Position numbers and translations under genes: made by a program | Assembly: GCA_047967505.1 (NCBI GenBank) | Contig: CM106540.1 | Source of the DNA: Dipteris shenzhenensis | Lineage: Eukaryota; Polypodiophyta; Polypodiopsida; Gleicheniales | Length of the DNA: 64,000 nucleotides | Strand: one strand, 5' to 3' | Notes under the pieces: generated by a model | What the model was told of the DNA's origin: nothing | The model's input: only the letters and a program-made list of their open reading frames with translations | Databases searched by the model: none | In this document: positions 35,501-43,159 of the stretch, in pieces | How the letters are laid out: every line of letters begins with the position of its first letter | How positions within the stretch are numbered: position 1 is the first letter of the stretch

Positions 35501-38334
35501 TCTTTGGAGCTATCGCATAGAATGGAGGGGATGTTTTTGCCACTGCCATTGAGGAGTTCAAGGCAAACATGTGTGGGAGGGTGCCTCTCATTTCAGCTAT
35601 GTGCATTCAATATTGGCCTGGCTCTATTTTATTGCATGTGGCCAAAAATTGTCCACCTAAGAGACATTTCCCGCATACGCTAGGGCTAGCAAATATGCCA
35701 AGCTCCTGCAATCACTCGCTTCACCTAGTGTGAGTCCCCACGAAGGGTGACTGCCATGCTTCAAATACTTGTTTACCAATGGATTCGTATGTCTGCGAAT
35801 CAACATCAAGATTTTCCTCGTTCAATGGGATGGATTTAGAAAATGAAGGTTGTAGCCCCTAAATGCCCGGGTGGAGAGGGAAAATATCCATCTCCACCGA
35901 GGCACTTGCAACGCTGCAAGAAAGTTGGGGCTAGATGGGGGAACACAAGAGACGCAGGCATTTGTGGGCATTTTTTTAAAAAAATTAAAAGAGGTCTACT
36001 TCTATATTACTCAAAAGTTAGCAAATGACAGCTCATACAAAATGCTCTCAAGTCGAGCTCTTATAGCCTCATTGAGTCAGCTGACAACCCAACCATCTAG
36101 CTAGGGAGGCAATGTCCAAAACAACCTTTTTACATGGTAAGGAGAACACCACATTACTATTGATAGAGGCCTCGTATTGGGCTACCCAAAATCCTATGTA
36201 GCGTTGCGTACCTAATGACATCCCACATTATGGACTTGTCTAGACCAAGGTTAGCCCCAAAATGGCAGTTCCCTTGGAGATGAACTCTACCAGATTCCTG
36301 GCACACCAAGAGCGAACTAGCCCCCACAAGTTGCGAACAGGCACCCCCAAAACAGATGCGTGAGTGTCTCAGCAGCAGCTCTGCATAGTTTGCATCTGTC
36401 ATCAACATTCATCCAAGGGACATGGGTTCCCACCGGGAAGTGACCCCCTCCTATCCTCCACAGGAAGAAATTTATTCTACTATAGGGCGTGGCTGTCCAT
36501 AATTGCTTAAATCTACCTTTCCAAATGAGCTCCCTATCCTCCCTCAACTATCTTTCATTATACCTCTGGTGCCAACCTTCCTTGTATGCAAGAAACTTGT
36601 CCATCTCCTTTGCCCGGATGTTATTAATAGGTAATCCCATTCCTCTGGACTTGATACCTATGAGGGGTGTACATTGGTTGGCCAATCAGCCAGAATTCTG
36701 TGCATTATTTCTGCCAGGAAAATCAGCTCAGCAAAGGAGAGACGGAAATCCGCTTCGAGCTGAGCCAAGTGGTGCTAGTCTTCCGTCTGAGGATCCCACA
36801 GATCCTCCCAGCTGTGTATGCCCTTTGAGTCAAGGGACCTTGCTAAGGCCTCGTTTCCAACTGCAAAACAGCCTTCTCCTGGCCAGGCCACCTGCCACCA
36901 CACCGAGAGCTTGAGGGAGTAATCAGCAATGCCTGCGGGGAGGCCCTTCCACCGTAACGTGGCAATACCTTCCTTCCACACTGCCACCAGTCTGCTAAGG
37001 AAGCTGGACTTCAGCCTGAGTGCGGCTATCGAATTTTGCCATCGTGGGAATGAGCTCTAATTTCCTTCCCTCTTACGTGCATGTGGCTGCGCTCTAAGTA
37101 CACTTCGGTTTCCAATAATAACCTTAACAATAGTGTATGGAAACATACGTCGGTCAACAGACACGCAAGCATGCGGAAAGGTAGGACCTGCAGATCGGCC
37201 AGTCGCGGCACAAGGTCGAAGGCTTGCATAGTAGATGACCAGCAGCAACGACAAGATACAGACGATGGGAGTAGATTTAACTTGCAAATGTGATGTCCCT
37301 ATCTAATAAAATGTGCACTCGAGCCTCTACAGTCGGCCATTATAACCTACATCAGGATCAGAACCTTAATTGGACCTCTGAGCGTTTCCCTCCCTACTAC
37401 TCCTCTAATTGTTCATTCTGTGGTATTTCTTAAGGGTTGGGGGCCGGACTGATTCAGTTATTAGATCATGATCATGAAGAGAACCTGCGAACCTTGCCTG
37501 TAATTAGGTATCCATTCAACGTACCGAAAATAATTTGAACTTCAATCAAACACGGAAATAAGCAGACCACGTCGAGTAGAAACCTACTTTGAGCTTCCCC
37601 TCTGGCAGCAACGAATGGAGTGTGGCGTATAAGTGCGTCATCCCTTTCCGCCTTTGTCGTTCTGAATTTATGTGGATCTCCCTCCTGGCAACTGGATCGT
37701 TGGTAATTAACTTCTCTTGTGATCGAAGAGCAGCTGTAGTTTTCTTCTGGGACGTAGAGCTGGCCTTGGTTGACTTCCTCCCGTTGCAGCCTTTAGTTTG
37801 TTTGGAGCGTCTTGTTAGCTGGGGAAGGGAGTGGGGAGCTTTTCCCAGCAATTCATTGACGACGCTGAGATCATGATCTTCAGACCTGAAAGGATCGCTT
37901 TTAGGGAAAGAGAGGAGGTCGATAGGGCGAGCGGGCACCTCGAGCAGGAGCTGATGAGCGGCGGTGCTGGGCTCTGGGGAGTCGCTGGAGCGAGGGAGAG
38001 CATTAAGGGCAGCTGCGACATCAGAGAGGCGGAGGCAGGCACCATAGGGGGCAGATCCGGAGCTAAGCTGGGGATCAGCAGCTGTGATCTCTTGCGAGAA
38101 ACGGCCGAGGACTGAAAAGGAGCTCTCGGGAGGTATATTAGGCGGGAGAGAGGACAAACCGGAGGAGCCATGGAGGGGCAAACCAGGGAGCGAGGGGGGG
38201 GAAGGCCACCATTCACGTTTGAAGGGGGGAGGGGGGGAGTGAATGAGGAGCTCGTTGAGGTCGAATTCACGAGGGGGGCTATGTGCAAAGAAGGTAGAGG
38301 CATCGGTAGAAGCAGAAGCAGCATGCGAAGCCAT
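10859..38334 (-). CDS. bHLH transcription factor with ACT-like C-terminal domain, 3 exons
   Basis: A nuclear DNA-binding dimeric transcription factor. Model: 38334-37588, 11596-11138 and 10960-10859, which is 249+153+33 residues (435 aa). Introns are 25,991 bp and 177 bp, both phase 0. The basic region and helix 1 end exon 1 (residues ~214-249). They contain H221, E225 and R229, the H-x3-E-x3-R pattern that predicts E-box/G-box binding. Exon 2 opens with loop/helix 2 (TDRCSVLTE) and a leucine-rich extension ([12 protein letters not shown]). After an acidic linker, an ACT-like domain (residues ~347-430, [22 protein letters not shown]) runs into exon 3 ([10 protein letters not shown]). The first donor reads AAA|GTAGGT, the first acceptor GATCAG|ACG, the second donor AAG|GTAATC and the second acceptor TTTTTGCAG|GTT. 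Joining exons 46 percent of the window apart is an inference, but frame and domain continue exactly. The subfamily is not assigned. Confidence 0.8.
12150..12560 (-). pseudogene. hAT-family transposase relic
   Basis: The minus-strand frame contains [15 protein letters not shown] followed by [16 protein letters not shown] and [13 protein letters not shown]. This resembles the C-A-A-H-x-L-x-L-x-x-x-D region of DUF659-containing plant hAT transposases and what follows it. Only about 134 codons are open. The upstream catalytic part and the C-terminal dimerisation domain are not visible, so this is a fragment. Confidence 0.6.
12560..12913. mobile_element. Degenerate relative of the 250-bp MITE family
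   Basis: Shares CATGCATTCAA near the left, AT-rich purine blocks internally, and TTGAACACACATG...ACACCCC near the right with the MITEs at 17098, 17576, 24779 and 34325. Ends and target duplication are not clear. Confidence 0.3.
13050..13310 (+). repeat. Diverged short tandem repeat, about 3 units
   Basis: Units of about 55-72 bp share ATACCATACCTCAAAC and TTAAGTTCCACC, starting near 13119, 13188 and 13243, with a partial unit before. No coding value is apparent. Confidence 0.6.
16690..16868 (-). repeat. 80-bp tandem duplication
   Basis: Two diverged copies share TTAGCATGCAATGG and a following CTTAGATTT...GTAG block. Copies start near 16706 and 16789. Confidence 0.55.
17098..17352. mobile_element. 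MITE copy 1, TSD TCCATGAC
   Basis: 255-bp non-coding element with inverted ends (CTCGGGGGGTTCAC and GTGCACCCCCCGAG). It is flanked by a perfect 8-bp duplication TCCATGAC (17090-17097 and 17353-17360). Eight-base duplications are typical of hAT-mobilised elements. Confidence 0.9.
17576..17822. mobile_element. MITE copy 2, TSD AATAAGAA
   Basis: 247-bp element bounded by CTCGGGGGGGTCACT and its complement. The terminal similarity extends about 48 bp inward and includes CACGTGAGTTCAA near the left and TTGAACGCACATG near the right. The perfect 8-bp duplication AATAAGAA lies at 17568-17575 and 17823-17830. Confidence 0.92.
18200..18700 (+). pseudogene. LINE (non-LTR retrotransposon) ORF2 C-terminal relic
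   Basis: The frame through 18250-18562 reads [11 protein letters not shown], then [15 protein letters not shown], then [19 protein letters not shown]. This is the layout of the zinc-binding region after the reverse transcriptase in plant LINEs. A further WFIW segment follows a stop. Most zinc ligands are not conserved. A C10A9 tract at 19188-19209 downstream could be a 3' tail trace. Confidence 0.55.
19653..19945 (+). repeat. 96-bp tandem repeat, three units
   Basis: Three nearly identical 96-bp units start at 19653, 19749 and 19845, each with TATCATTT and GCATCTCATGAAAGG near the start. There are no spacers, so it is not a CRISPR-like array. Confidence 0.85.
21729..22079 (+). repeat. Copia-A 5' LTR
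   Basis: 351-bp LTR, GTTCAGATATCGAG to CTTCACA. The first T of the family's TGTTGAG start is missing. It is homologous to the 352-bp LTRs at 32073, 58116 and 63342. Confidence 0.9.
22579..27118 (+). pseudogene. Copia-A gag-pol pseudogene
   Basis: The gag part is open for 329 codons (22579-23568): UBN2-like gag, Arg/Gly-rich stretch, and a CCHC zinc knuckle ([14 protein letters not shown]). It stops at TGA where Copia-C has a serine codon. Just after, the protease core reads NSGAS instead of DSGAS, so the catalytic Asp is lost. Recognisable downstream are integrase ([17 protein letters not shown]), the RT pieces [13 protein letters not shown] and YVDDLIITS, and RNase H (SSTEAEY). Stops include TAG at about 23701, 24126, 25301, 25397, 25586 and 27037, and TGA at about 25309 and 26701. 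It lacks function. Confidence 0.85.
24779..25025. mobile_element. MITE copy 3, inside Copia-A, TSD GCAGCAGA
   Basis: 247-bp member of the 8-bp-TSD family. It splits the pol linker of Copia-A and is flanked by GCAGCAGA (24771-24778 and 25026-25033). Copia-B has the empty site near 29974, so this insertion came after the tandem duplication. Confidence 0.92.
27138..27434 (+). repeat. Copia-A 3' LTR, truncated at the duplication junction
   Basis: Starts TGTTGAGATATCG and stops after about 297 bp at CCCCATTG, where the copy of the left flank begins (CAATTTGTTGG). The missing 55 bp is the LTR end. Confidence 0.88.
28295..28645 (+). repeat. Copia-B 5' LTR
   Basis: 351-bp LTR, CTTGAGATATCGAG to CTTCACA, with the first bases of TGTTGAG altered. 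It is the direct duplicate of the LTR at 21729. Confidence 0.9.
29145..32019 (+). pseudogene. Copia-B gag-pol pseudogene with internal deletion
   Basis: Gag starts at 29145 and is open for 115 codons to a TAG. At about 29506 the sequence jumps from gag to the integrase core, losing zinc knuckle, protease and integrase N-terminus. The integrase core (LRSDGGGEY), RT (QMDVKN, YVDDLI) and RNase H (SSTEAEY) follow with further stops. One (about 30528) and a TGA (about 30252) are shared with Copia-A and so predate the duplication. Others, such as 31189, are private. Confidence 0.85.
32073..32424 (+). repeat. Copia-B 3' LTR
   Basis: 352 bp, TGTTGAG to CTTCACA, followed by TACTT. It is the true right end of the original insertion. 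Confidence 0.9.
32430..34316. other. Intron stretch with no recognised gene
   Basis: AT-rich. Near 34060-34140 one frame faintly recalls a LINE endonuclease (a QET-like triplet), too weak to call. Nothing else is seen. Confidence 0.35.
34325..34570. mobile_element. MITE copy 4, TSD CATGTGTT
   Basis: 246-bp member bounded by CTCGGGGGGGTCACT and CATAGTGACCCCCTCGAG. The perfect 8-bp duplication CATGTGTT lies at 34317-34324 and 34571-34578. Confidence 0.92.
34579..36149. other. Intron stretch with no recognised gene
   Basis: Several open frames of 60-80 codons on both strands, for example 35453-35683 (+). None has a motif I know. Confidence 0.35.
36150..37030 (-). pseudogene. LINE ORF2 relic (RT C-terminal region and zf-RVT)
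   Basis: On the minus strand, 36987-36775 reads [18 protein letters not shown] and later [11 protein letters not shown]. This matches the region after the polymerase domain of plant LINEs. In another frame, 36547-36317 gives the zinc-binding reverse-transcriptase domain: [17 protein letters not shown], then C-K-L-C and LTHLFWGC. The frame change and truncated ends show decay. It sits near the donor of the bHLH giant intron, in the same orientation as the gene. Confidence 0.7.
37588..38334 (-). CDS. bHLH gene exon 1 (N-terminus, basic region, helix 1)
   Basis: The ATG at 38334 starts MASHAASA. The N-terminal part is Pro/Ser-rich with an acidic FDLNELL motif near residue 25, which may act in activation. 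A Lys/Arg-rich stretch precedes the basic region. The open frame runs 13 codons past the donor at 37587, which is intron read-through. Confidence 0.8.
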
Positions 38335-39040
38335 ATTGAATGAAGAGGGGAGGCAACGAGGATCTTGAGGGAGGGAAGGCGAGGATCATCTGCAGCGCAT
38401 GGGCTGTTGAACGCAATAGCTTCGCGGGGCAGTAACAAGTAAGTTTCACGAAGACGACGACGGTTGTACAAGTTGTAACTTTGTTGAAGGAGACGAGACG
38501 TGAACACAAAGGAAAGGTCGCAGCTCCTGTTTATTATTGGGTTGGGTGCTTGAGTGCTCTTGCTTTTTCATTCCCACGTTCATCCCCTGATCCCTCCTTC
38601 CATTGATGGCTGCCCATGCACGTATCTATTGCCCCTAATTTATTGTCCCTCACCTCCCACGTGCTCGGCCCATAGTCTCCCATTGTTTACATTTCATCTC
38701 TCTCTCTCTCTCTCTCACGCGAGCACTCGGGAGAGAGAGAGAGAGTGTTTATGTATGTATATACTTTTCAAAAGAAAAAGAAGTGCATGTGTGTATATAC
38801 ACGTGAATAAATGTGTCTTAAGTGTGTGCACTTTTCACACAAAAAAGTGTATATATACATAAATACATGTATATAAGTGTGTGTGTGGGGTTTGCGTAGA
38901 GACACACAAGTGTACACATGCATGTGTGCATGAGCACGCACACACGCACACACACACACACACATGTAGAAAGAGCAGGATATGTGTGTGTGTGTGAGAG
39001 ACTTATACATACATGTAAATCTGTGTGGTGATACATGAAG

Positions 39041-39073
<33 letters not shown>

Positions 39074-39290
39074 GCGCGCGCGCACACATATGTATATATA
39101 GAGAGAGTGTGTATTATAAATAAGGGAACGCTATGGGCTAAGCATGTGTGAGAGAGAGAATCAATTAAGGCTAGAGGAATAGGAGGGGCAATAGATGTGT
39201 GTGAGTGTGTGTGTGTGTGTATGTACATACGCTTATACACACATGTATTTACATAATAGAAATATACACACACATATATAGATAGATAAT

Positions 39291-39329
<39 letters not shown>

Positions 39330-39564
39330 TGTAAACAAGGGAAGGCTACCAAGTGAGCACGTGGGTGGGGGAGACAATCAATAAGGGCTAGATGAGACAA
39401 GAGGGGCAATGGATGTGTGTGTGTGTGTCTTTATACATATCCAATGTACAATGCACTCGTTATAGCTTCTTCCTGCATACAGATCTCGATGCATTATTGA
39501 AGCAAGCTGTTTTTTGTCATTGATGACATGTAAGTTGACATTACACTATGACATTCACTACATT
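38335..39564. repeat. bHLH upstream region with microsatellites
   Basis: Upstream (to the right) of the bHLH ATG. It has (TC)n at about 38695-38717, (GA)n at about 38731-38744, and mixed (CA)n/(TG)n/(CG)n from 38780 to 39250. A 42-bp (AG)n run lies near 39294-39327 and a (TG)n run near 39414. CT/GA tracts next to the start may belong to the promoter or 5' UTR. No confident TATA box was found. Open frames in this part are simple-repeat artefacts. Confidence 0.6.
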
Positions 39565-39679
39565 CACTACAAGGCAGAGGCCCTTTTCCAACCAAAATAC
39601 CGACGCTTTTTACATTAATTTTTTTTTAAACGGGTGCAAACGTCGTTATTAAAGTCGTTAAAAGCATCAAAAAAGAACG

Positions 39680-39788
39680 GTCGCTATAAACTGTCGCTAT
39701 ATAATGACGCTAATAAACGTCGCTATATAGCGACACTGATAATCGTCGCTATATAGCAACACTAGTAAACGTCGCTATATAGCGACGA
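39680..39788. repeat. CACTA-3 subterminal repeats
   Basis: Five copies of a motif close to CGTCGCTATATAGCGAC, which is itself nearly palindromic. The same motif, with T in place of C at CpG sites, lies next to the CACTA-1 terminus. Confidence 0.8.
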
Positions 39789-40329
39789 TTAACATAACTT
39801 AAAAAAAGCATTAGTGGGGCTAAACAGGGCCATAGTAAGCCCTGTTTTGCCCCACTAATGTTTTTTTTTTTGTGATTACAAAAAAAAGTTTTTTATTACC
39901 AAATTTTCCTTGCGAAAAGGGTGATATAAAATCGCTCAAATGAAATGATCGAGCAATAAAAGCATATACATGTCGAACATATACAACATTGTTTGTTACA
40001 AAATTACCCTTTCTAAAAGGGTGATACAAAATCGCTCAAACGAGCGGATATACAAAATGACATACATGGCGAAGTATATGCAAACTGCTACTACTACTAC
40101 TACTATTACTACTCATTCGAATCATCCTCGTTGTCCTTGTCTTGTTGGCTTGATCCTTGGTCCTCATGAGCTGCGCCTTCTCCCTGACCCTCATCACGTG
40201 CATCTGATCCCTGGCCCTGGTGATCGCTCACCTCCGGTGATGGGACGCTTGAGCTTTGACCCTAAGAGTGAACCACATAAATTGAAATTAGATTGGAACT
40301 TAAAGAATAAAACAATTTAAAAAGCGAGA

Positions 40330-41744
40330 TTATAAGTAGGAGTAGACTTATACTGTGTGAGCAGCCACCTCAGCCCAATCGACCGTCGCTCCCATTGCCT
40401 CTTGCTCAATAAATCACGGCTTTATTCCTATGCGAAACGTGCATCGCATCTCTGCATTGGTAGGAAGATGACCCATCGCAGCTTGCTGTGGATCCAATTT
40501 ACGAGAGAGTTAGATAAAGTGCATGTAATATGTAGTAAAACAAATAGAACAATACATTAAATGAGAAGTAGACTTACCACGGTTGCCTCGAACGCCAACC
40601 ATCTGCCTGCACTAAAGTGCGAAGTACCTACGGTGTCCAGCCGTCTCCTTGTAGCCCTCCTCTAACCCTCGAACATTTCGGGATGGTCCCTATTTTGCTT
40701 CTTGAACAGCTTCCAATTAGCTTTGTTTGCCCAGCTGGGTTTAGCCAGATGAAGTACGCAAGGTTAATCTACGATGCTTTAAGACCAAACCCATGTGCTC
40801 TCCCATATAATTCTCATTAAACTCCCAATTTGGCGGGTTAGGGCATTTTTGTTTTAATTTATCGATGACCGCTTGCTTCTTTTGGTCATCTTGATACCAC
40901 CAATCAATAGCAATGCCCCGCTCTTGAAGTGATGGCTCATCAACCACCTCATGGTGGCCATCACTGCTTTGCCCTTTCTATCTTCTATTATCTCTCCGCC
41001 GACAGCCATGATTTGATAGGAGAGGTCCTTGTCTAGGTAAGGAGGACTGATGGTAGTGGCAAAGTCAGAGCGAGTGGAAGCTATGCGAGTGCTTCCAGAG
41101 TGAGGAGTAGCAGTGGGAGTAGGAGAGGGCAAGGGACCTGACTAAAACTGTGTCTCTGGACTAAGTGGAGACCTGTAGGGATGTGAGTGTGCTGACTCAT
41201 CTATATCTCCTAAGTCTGCACAACATAAGCGACCCCTCCTACTTTTCCTTCCCTTACGATAGGCACGTGCAGGTGATGACCCCTCAGTCGAGTCGGGCAT
41301 GAGGGGATGGCTGGGCAGTAGGTCTAGCCATCGATGTAGGAGAGGGAATGGTTGAGGTCCTCTAAGATAGCAGAGAGAAGAATCTCGCTGCTCTTCATCG
41401 GTCATCTATGCTACAAAATCATCGGGACTCCTGACAAAGCCATGTGCTGCTAGCAAAGGAGTTCCTCGAGGGGTAGTCATAGTGCTATGTCCGAGAGGAG
41501 TCGGACCAGGGGTAGTCATAGTGCTAGGTCCGAGAGGAGTCGGACCAAGGGTAGTCGCAGTGCTACGTCCGAGAAAAGTCAGACGACGGGTAGTCGCAAT
41601 GCTGCATCCGAGAGGAGTCGGTTGAGGGGTAGTCCCCTCAGGTGTCACCTAAGAGGAATCAAAGTCCTCTGGAGCATAGAGATCGTGATGTCTCCTCCTG
41701 CAAGGCTGGCTATACTCATCGGACGTGCGATGTGATCCCATGTC
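40330..41744 (-). pseudogene. Plant En/Spm accessory-transposase-like gene with in-frame TAGs
   Basis: Minus strand. A likely acceptor (pyrimidine-rich, ...TATGTTAG) ends at 41744, followed by ATG at 41741 (MGSHRTSDEYSQPCRRR). One frame continues from there to 40854 through three TAG codons (about 41651, 41408 and 41144). It includes a 13-residue Pro/Thr repeat (41640-41470). Next come CPNPPNWEFNENYMGEHMG (about 40860-40790) and, after a frame change, GLEEGYKETAGHRRYFAL near 40690-40620. The layout resembles TnpA/Transposase_24-type proteins of plant CACTA elements, which bind subterminal repeats. The family call is moderate and the broken frame suggests a pseudogene. Confidence 0.5.
41466..41640 (-). 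repeat. 39-bp minisatellite in the CACTA-3 gene
   Basis: Four to five units of 39 bp, each with TCCGAGAGGAGTCGG or a variant. On the coding (minus) strand each unit gives 13 residues of the type TPLG-S-TTxGP. The length keeps frame. Confidence 0.75.
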
Positions 41745-42317
41745 TAACATAGACACAAACACGAAAACAAAAAACAAAAAACAAACATAGGCATAGGCAT
41801 AGGCAAATACATATGCTTATGATCGAAAGAGGAAAATGAGACATGCTCATGAGAGAAAGGAAAGAGGGAAAAGAGGGAGGGAAAGTGAAAAAGAGATTGA
41901 AAGAGGGAGACATATGCTCATGCTTATGCTTATGCATGAGCATAAGAGCATGAGCACGAAAGAGGGGCAAGAGGGGGAAAAGAGGGAGACATATGCTCAA
42001 GAGGGAGACATATGCTCAAGAGAGGAAAGAGGGGAAAGAGAGGGGAAAGAGGGAAAAGAGGGGAAAAGAGGGAGACATATGCATAAGAGGAGACATATAA
42101 TGCTCATGCATAAGCATAAGCATGAGCATAAGAGAAGGAGACATATGCTCATGCTTATGCTTATGCATGAGCATAAGAGCATGAGCATGAAAGAGGGAAA
42201 AGAGGGGGGAAAAGAGGGGAAGAGAGAAGAAGAGGGAAAGGAAAGAGAGATTGGAAGAGGGGAAAGAGGGGGGGAAAGAGAGAAGAAGAGGGAAAGGAAA
42301 GAGGGAAAAAGAGACAT
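41745..42317. repeat. GA-rich / ATGCTCATGC low-complexity array, left segment
   Basis: Mixed units of two kinds alternate: palindromic-looking ATGCTCATGCTTATGCATGAGCAT and purine runs of GAAAGAGGGGAAAAGAGG type. The right-hand continuation is at 56314-58115 and then 63694-63790, so two transposons interrupt one array. Long open frames here on both strands are artefacts. It seems to lie inside an intron of the CACTA-3 gene. Confidence 0.8.
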
Positions 42318-42346
42318 GGGAGGTAGCAAGCTAAGGGTGTCCACTT
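42318..42346 (+). repeat. Left TIR of the 14-kb transposon
   Basis: 29 bp beginning GGGAGGTAGCAAGC and ending GTCCACTT. The single mismatch to the right TIR is at position 4. Confidence 0.88.
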
Positions 42347-42416
42347 CCGGACCACTTTCGGGTGAGTGTGACACCCGCTCGAGTGAAAATACAAAGGTTT
42401 TGCTTCGGTCTCCTAC

Positions 42417-43075
42417 ACCTCGATCGAGGTAGAAGCTCCAATGAAAATCACACACGAGCACAACCGAGCCTAGCCCATACCTCGATCGAGGTACGTATCT
42501 TTTTGCCGAACCGAGCCTATACCTCGATCGAGGTTTGCTGGCAAGCCAGCTACACATGCCACATCTACCTCGTCGAGGTATTGTGATCCTCCAGCCCAAC
42601 CTCGATCGAGGTCACGTGGCATGTCCAGCAAACCTCGATCGAGGTATTGGCCATCCGAAAGGGCAGCCAACAGGGCAGATGACATACCTCGATCGAGGTA
42701 TTGTGGACACATGACTTGGCATCCCGTTTTCTGCCAACACACCACGATCGAGGTATCGTGGCATGTCAAAACCTCCATCGACGTGGATGTACCGAGATGT
42801 ATGGGCATGTCACAATACCTCGATCGAGGTATCGTGGCATGGCCATACCTCGCTCGAGGTATATGTGCCGGGGTGTATGCGCATGGAAAGAATACCTCGA
42901 TCGAGGTATTGTGGCATGCCAACGACATGCATGGTTATGTCAAGAGTACCTCGATCGAGGTATATGAGCCGGGATGTATGGGCATGGAAAGAATACCTCG
43001 ATCGAGGTAGATAAACCCTAATTTTTATTATAAAAGGAGAGCGACCCCCCTCATTCCGCATACCTCGATCGAGAT
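42417..43075. repeat. Left cluster of 15 palindromes ACCTCGATCGAGGT
   Basis: Ten exact copies start at 42417, 42479, 42521, 42599, 42632, 42686, 42817, 42894, 42948 and 42994. Near copies start at 42567, 42741, 42771, 42847 and 43062. Spacing is irregular, 32-76 bp, often followed by (T)GTGGCATG. The perfect dyad suggests binding of a protein dimer, either transposase at subterminal sites or a regulator of the RING gene, whose TATA box lies within the cluster. Confidence 0.88.
43029..43035 (+). promoter_or_regulatory. Putative TATA box of the RING gene
   Basis: TATAAAA lies 125 bp before the proposed ATG (43160), between palindromes 14 and 15. Confidence 0.5.
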
Positions 43076-43159
43076 CTGTCTCATTCAACGATTTCGGATT
43101 TGCCGGACTTCGACGGAAGAGCGCGAGCGACGGAGAGCGACGAACGGACTTCGACGGAC

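Larger units (their letters stand above)
11597..37587 (-). other. Giant intron 1 of the bHLH gene (25,991 bp)
   Basis: Bounded by GT at 37587-37586 and AG at 11598-11597 on the minus strand. It contains a hAT relic, four MITEs, two LINE relics, a tandemly duplicated copia element and several short tandem repeats, all annotated separately. Transcription would have to cross them all. Confidence 0.65.
39565..41744 (-). mobile_element. CACTA-3: left terminus and visible part of a CACTA element
   Basis: The terminus at 39565 begins CACTACAAGGCAGAGGCCC. It matches the complement of the CACTA-1 terminus at about 20 of 28 positions. Subterminal repeats follow at 39680-39788. A minus-strand accessory-transposase-like gene (about 40330-41744) reads toward this end. 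The other end is not seen and should lie beyond the array, probably past 64000. Flanking ATT at 39562-39564 is a possible half of the target duplication. Confidence 0.65.

Noticed and set aside
37815-38507. 230-codon minus-strand open frame and plus-strand frames at 37589-38115
   Set aside because: Alternative frames over bHLH exon 1, with no domain.
38554-39273. Open frames with Cys/Val/His/Thr repeats
   Set aside because: Translations of CA/TG/GA microsatellites, not genes.
41716-42599. Long open frames on both strands (up to 200 codons) rich in Met/Leu/His/Lys/Glu or Ser/Phe/Leu
   Set aside because: They arise from ATGCTCATGC and GA-rich simple repeats. All frames stay open on both strands and no domain is present.
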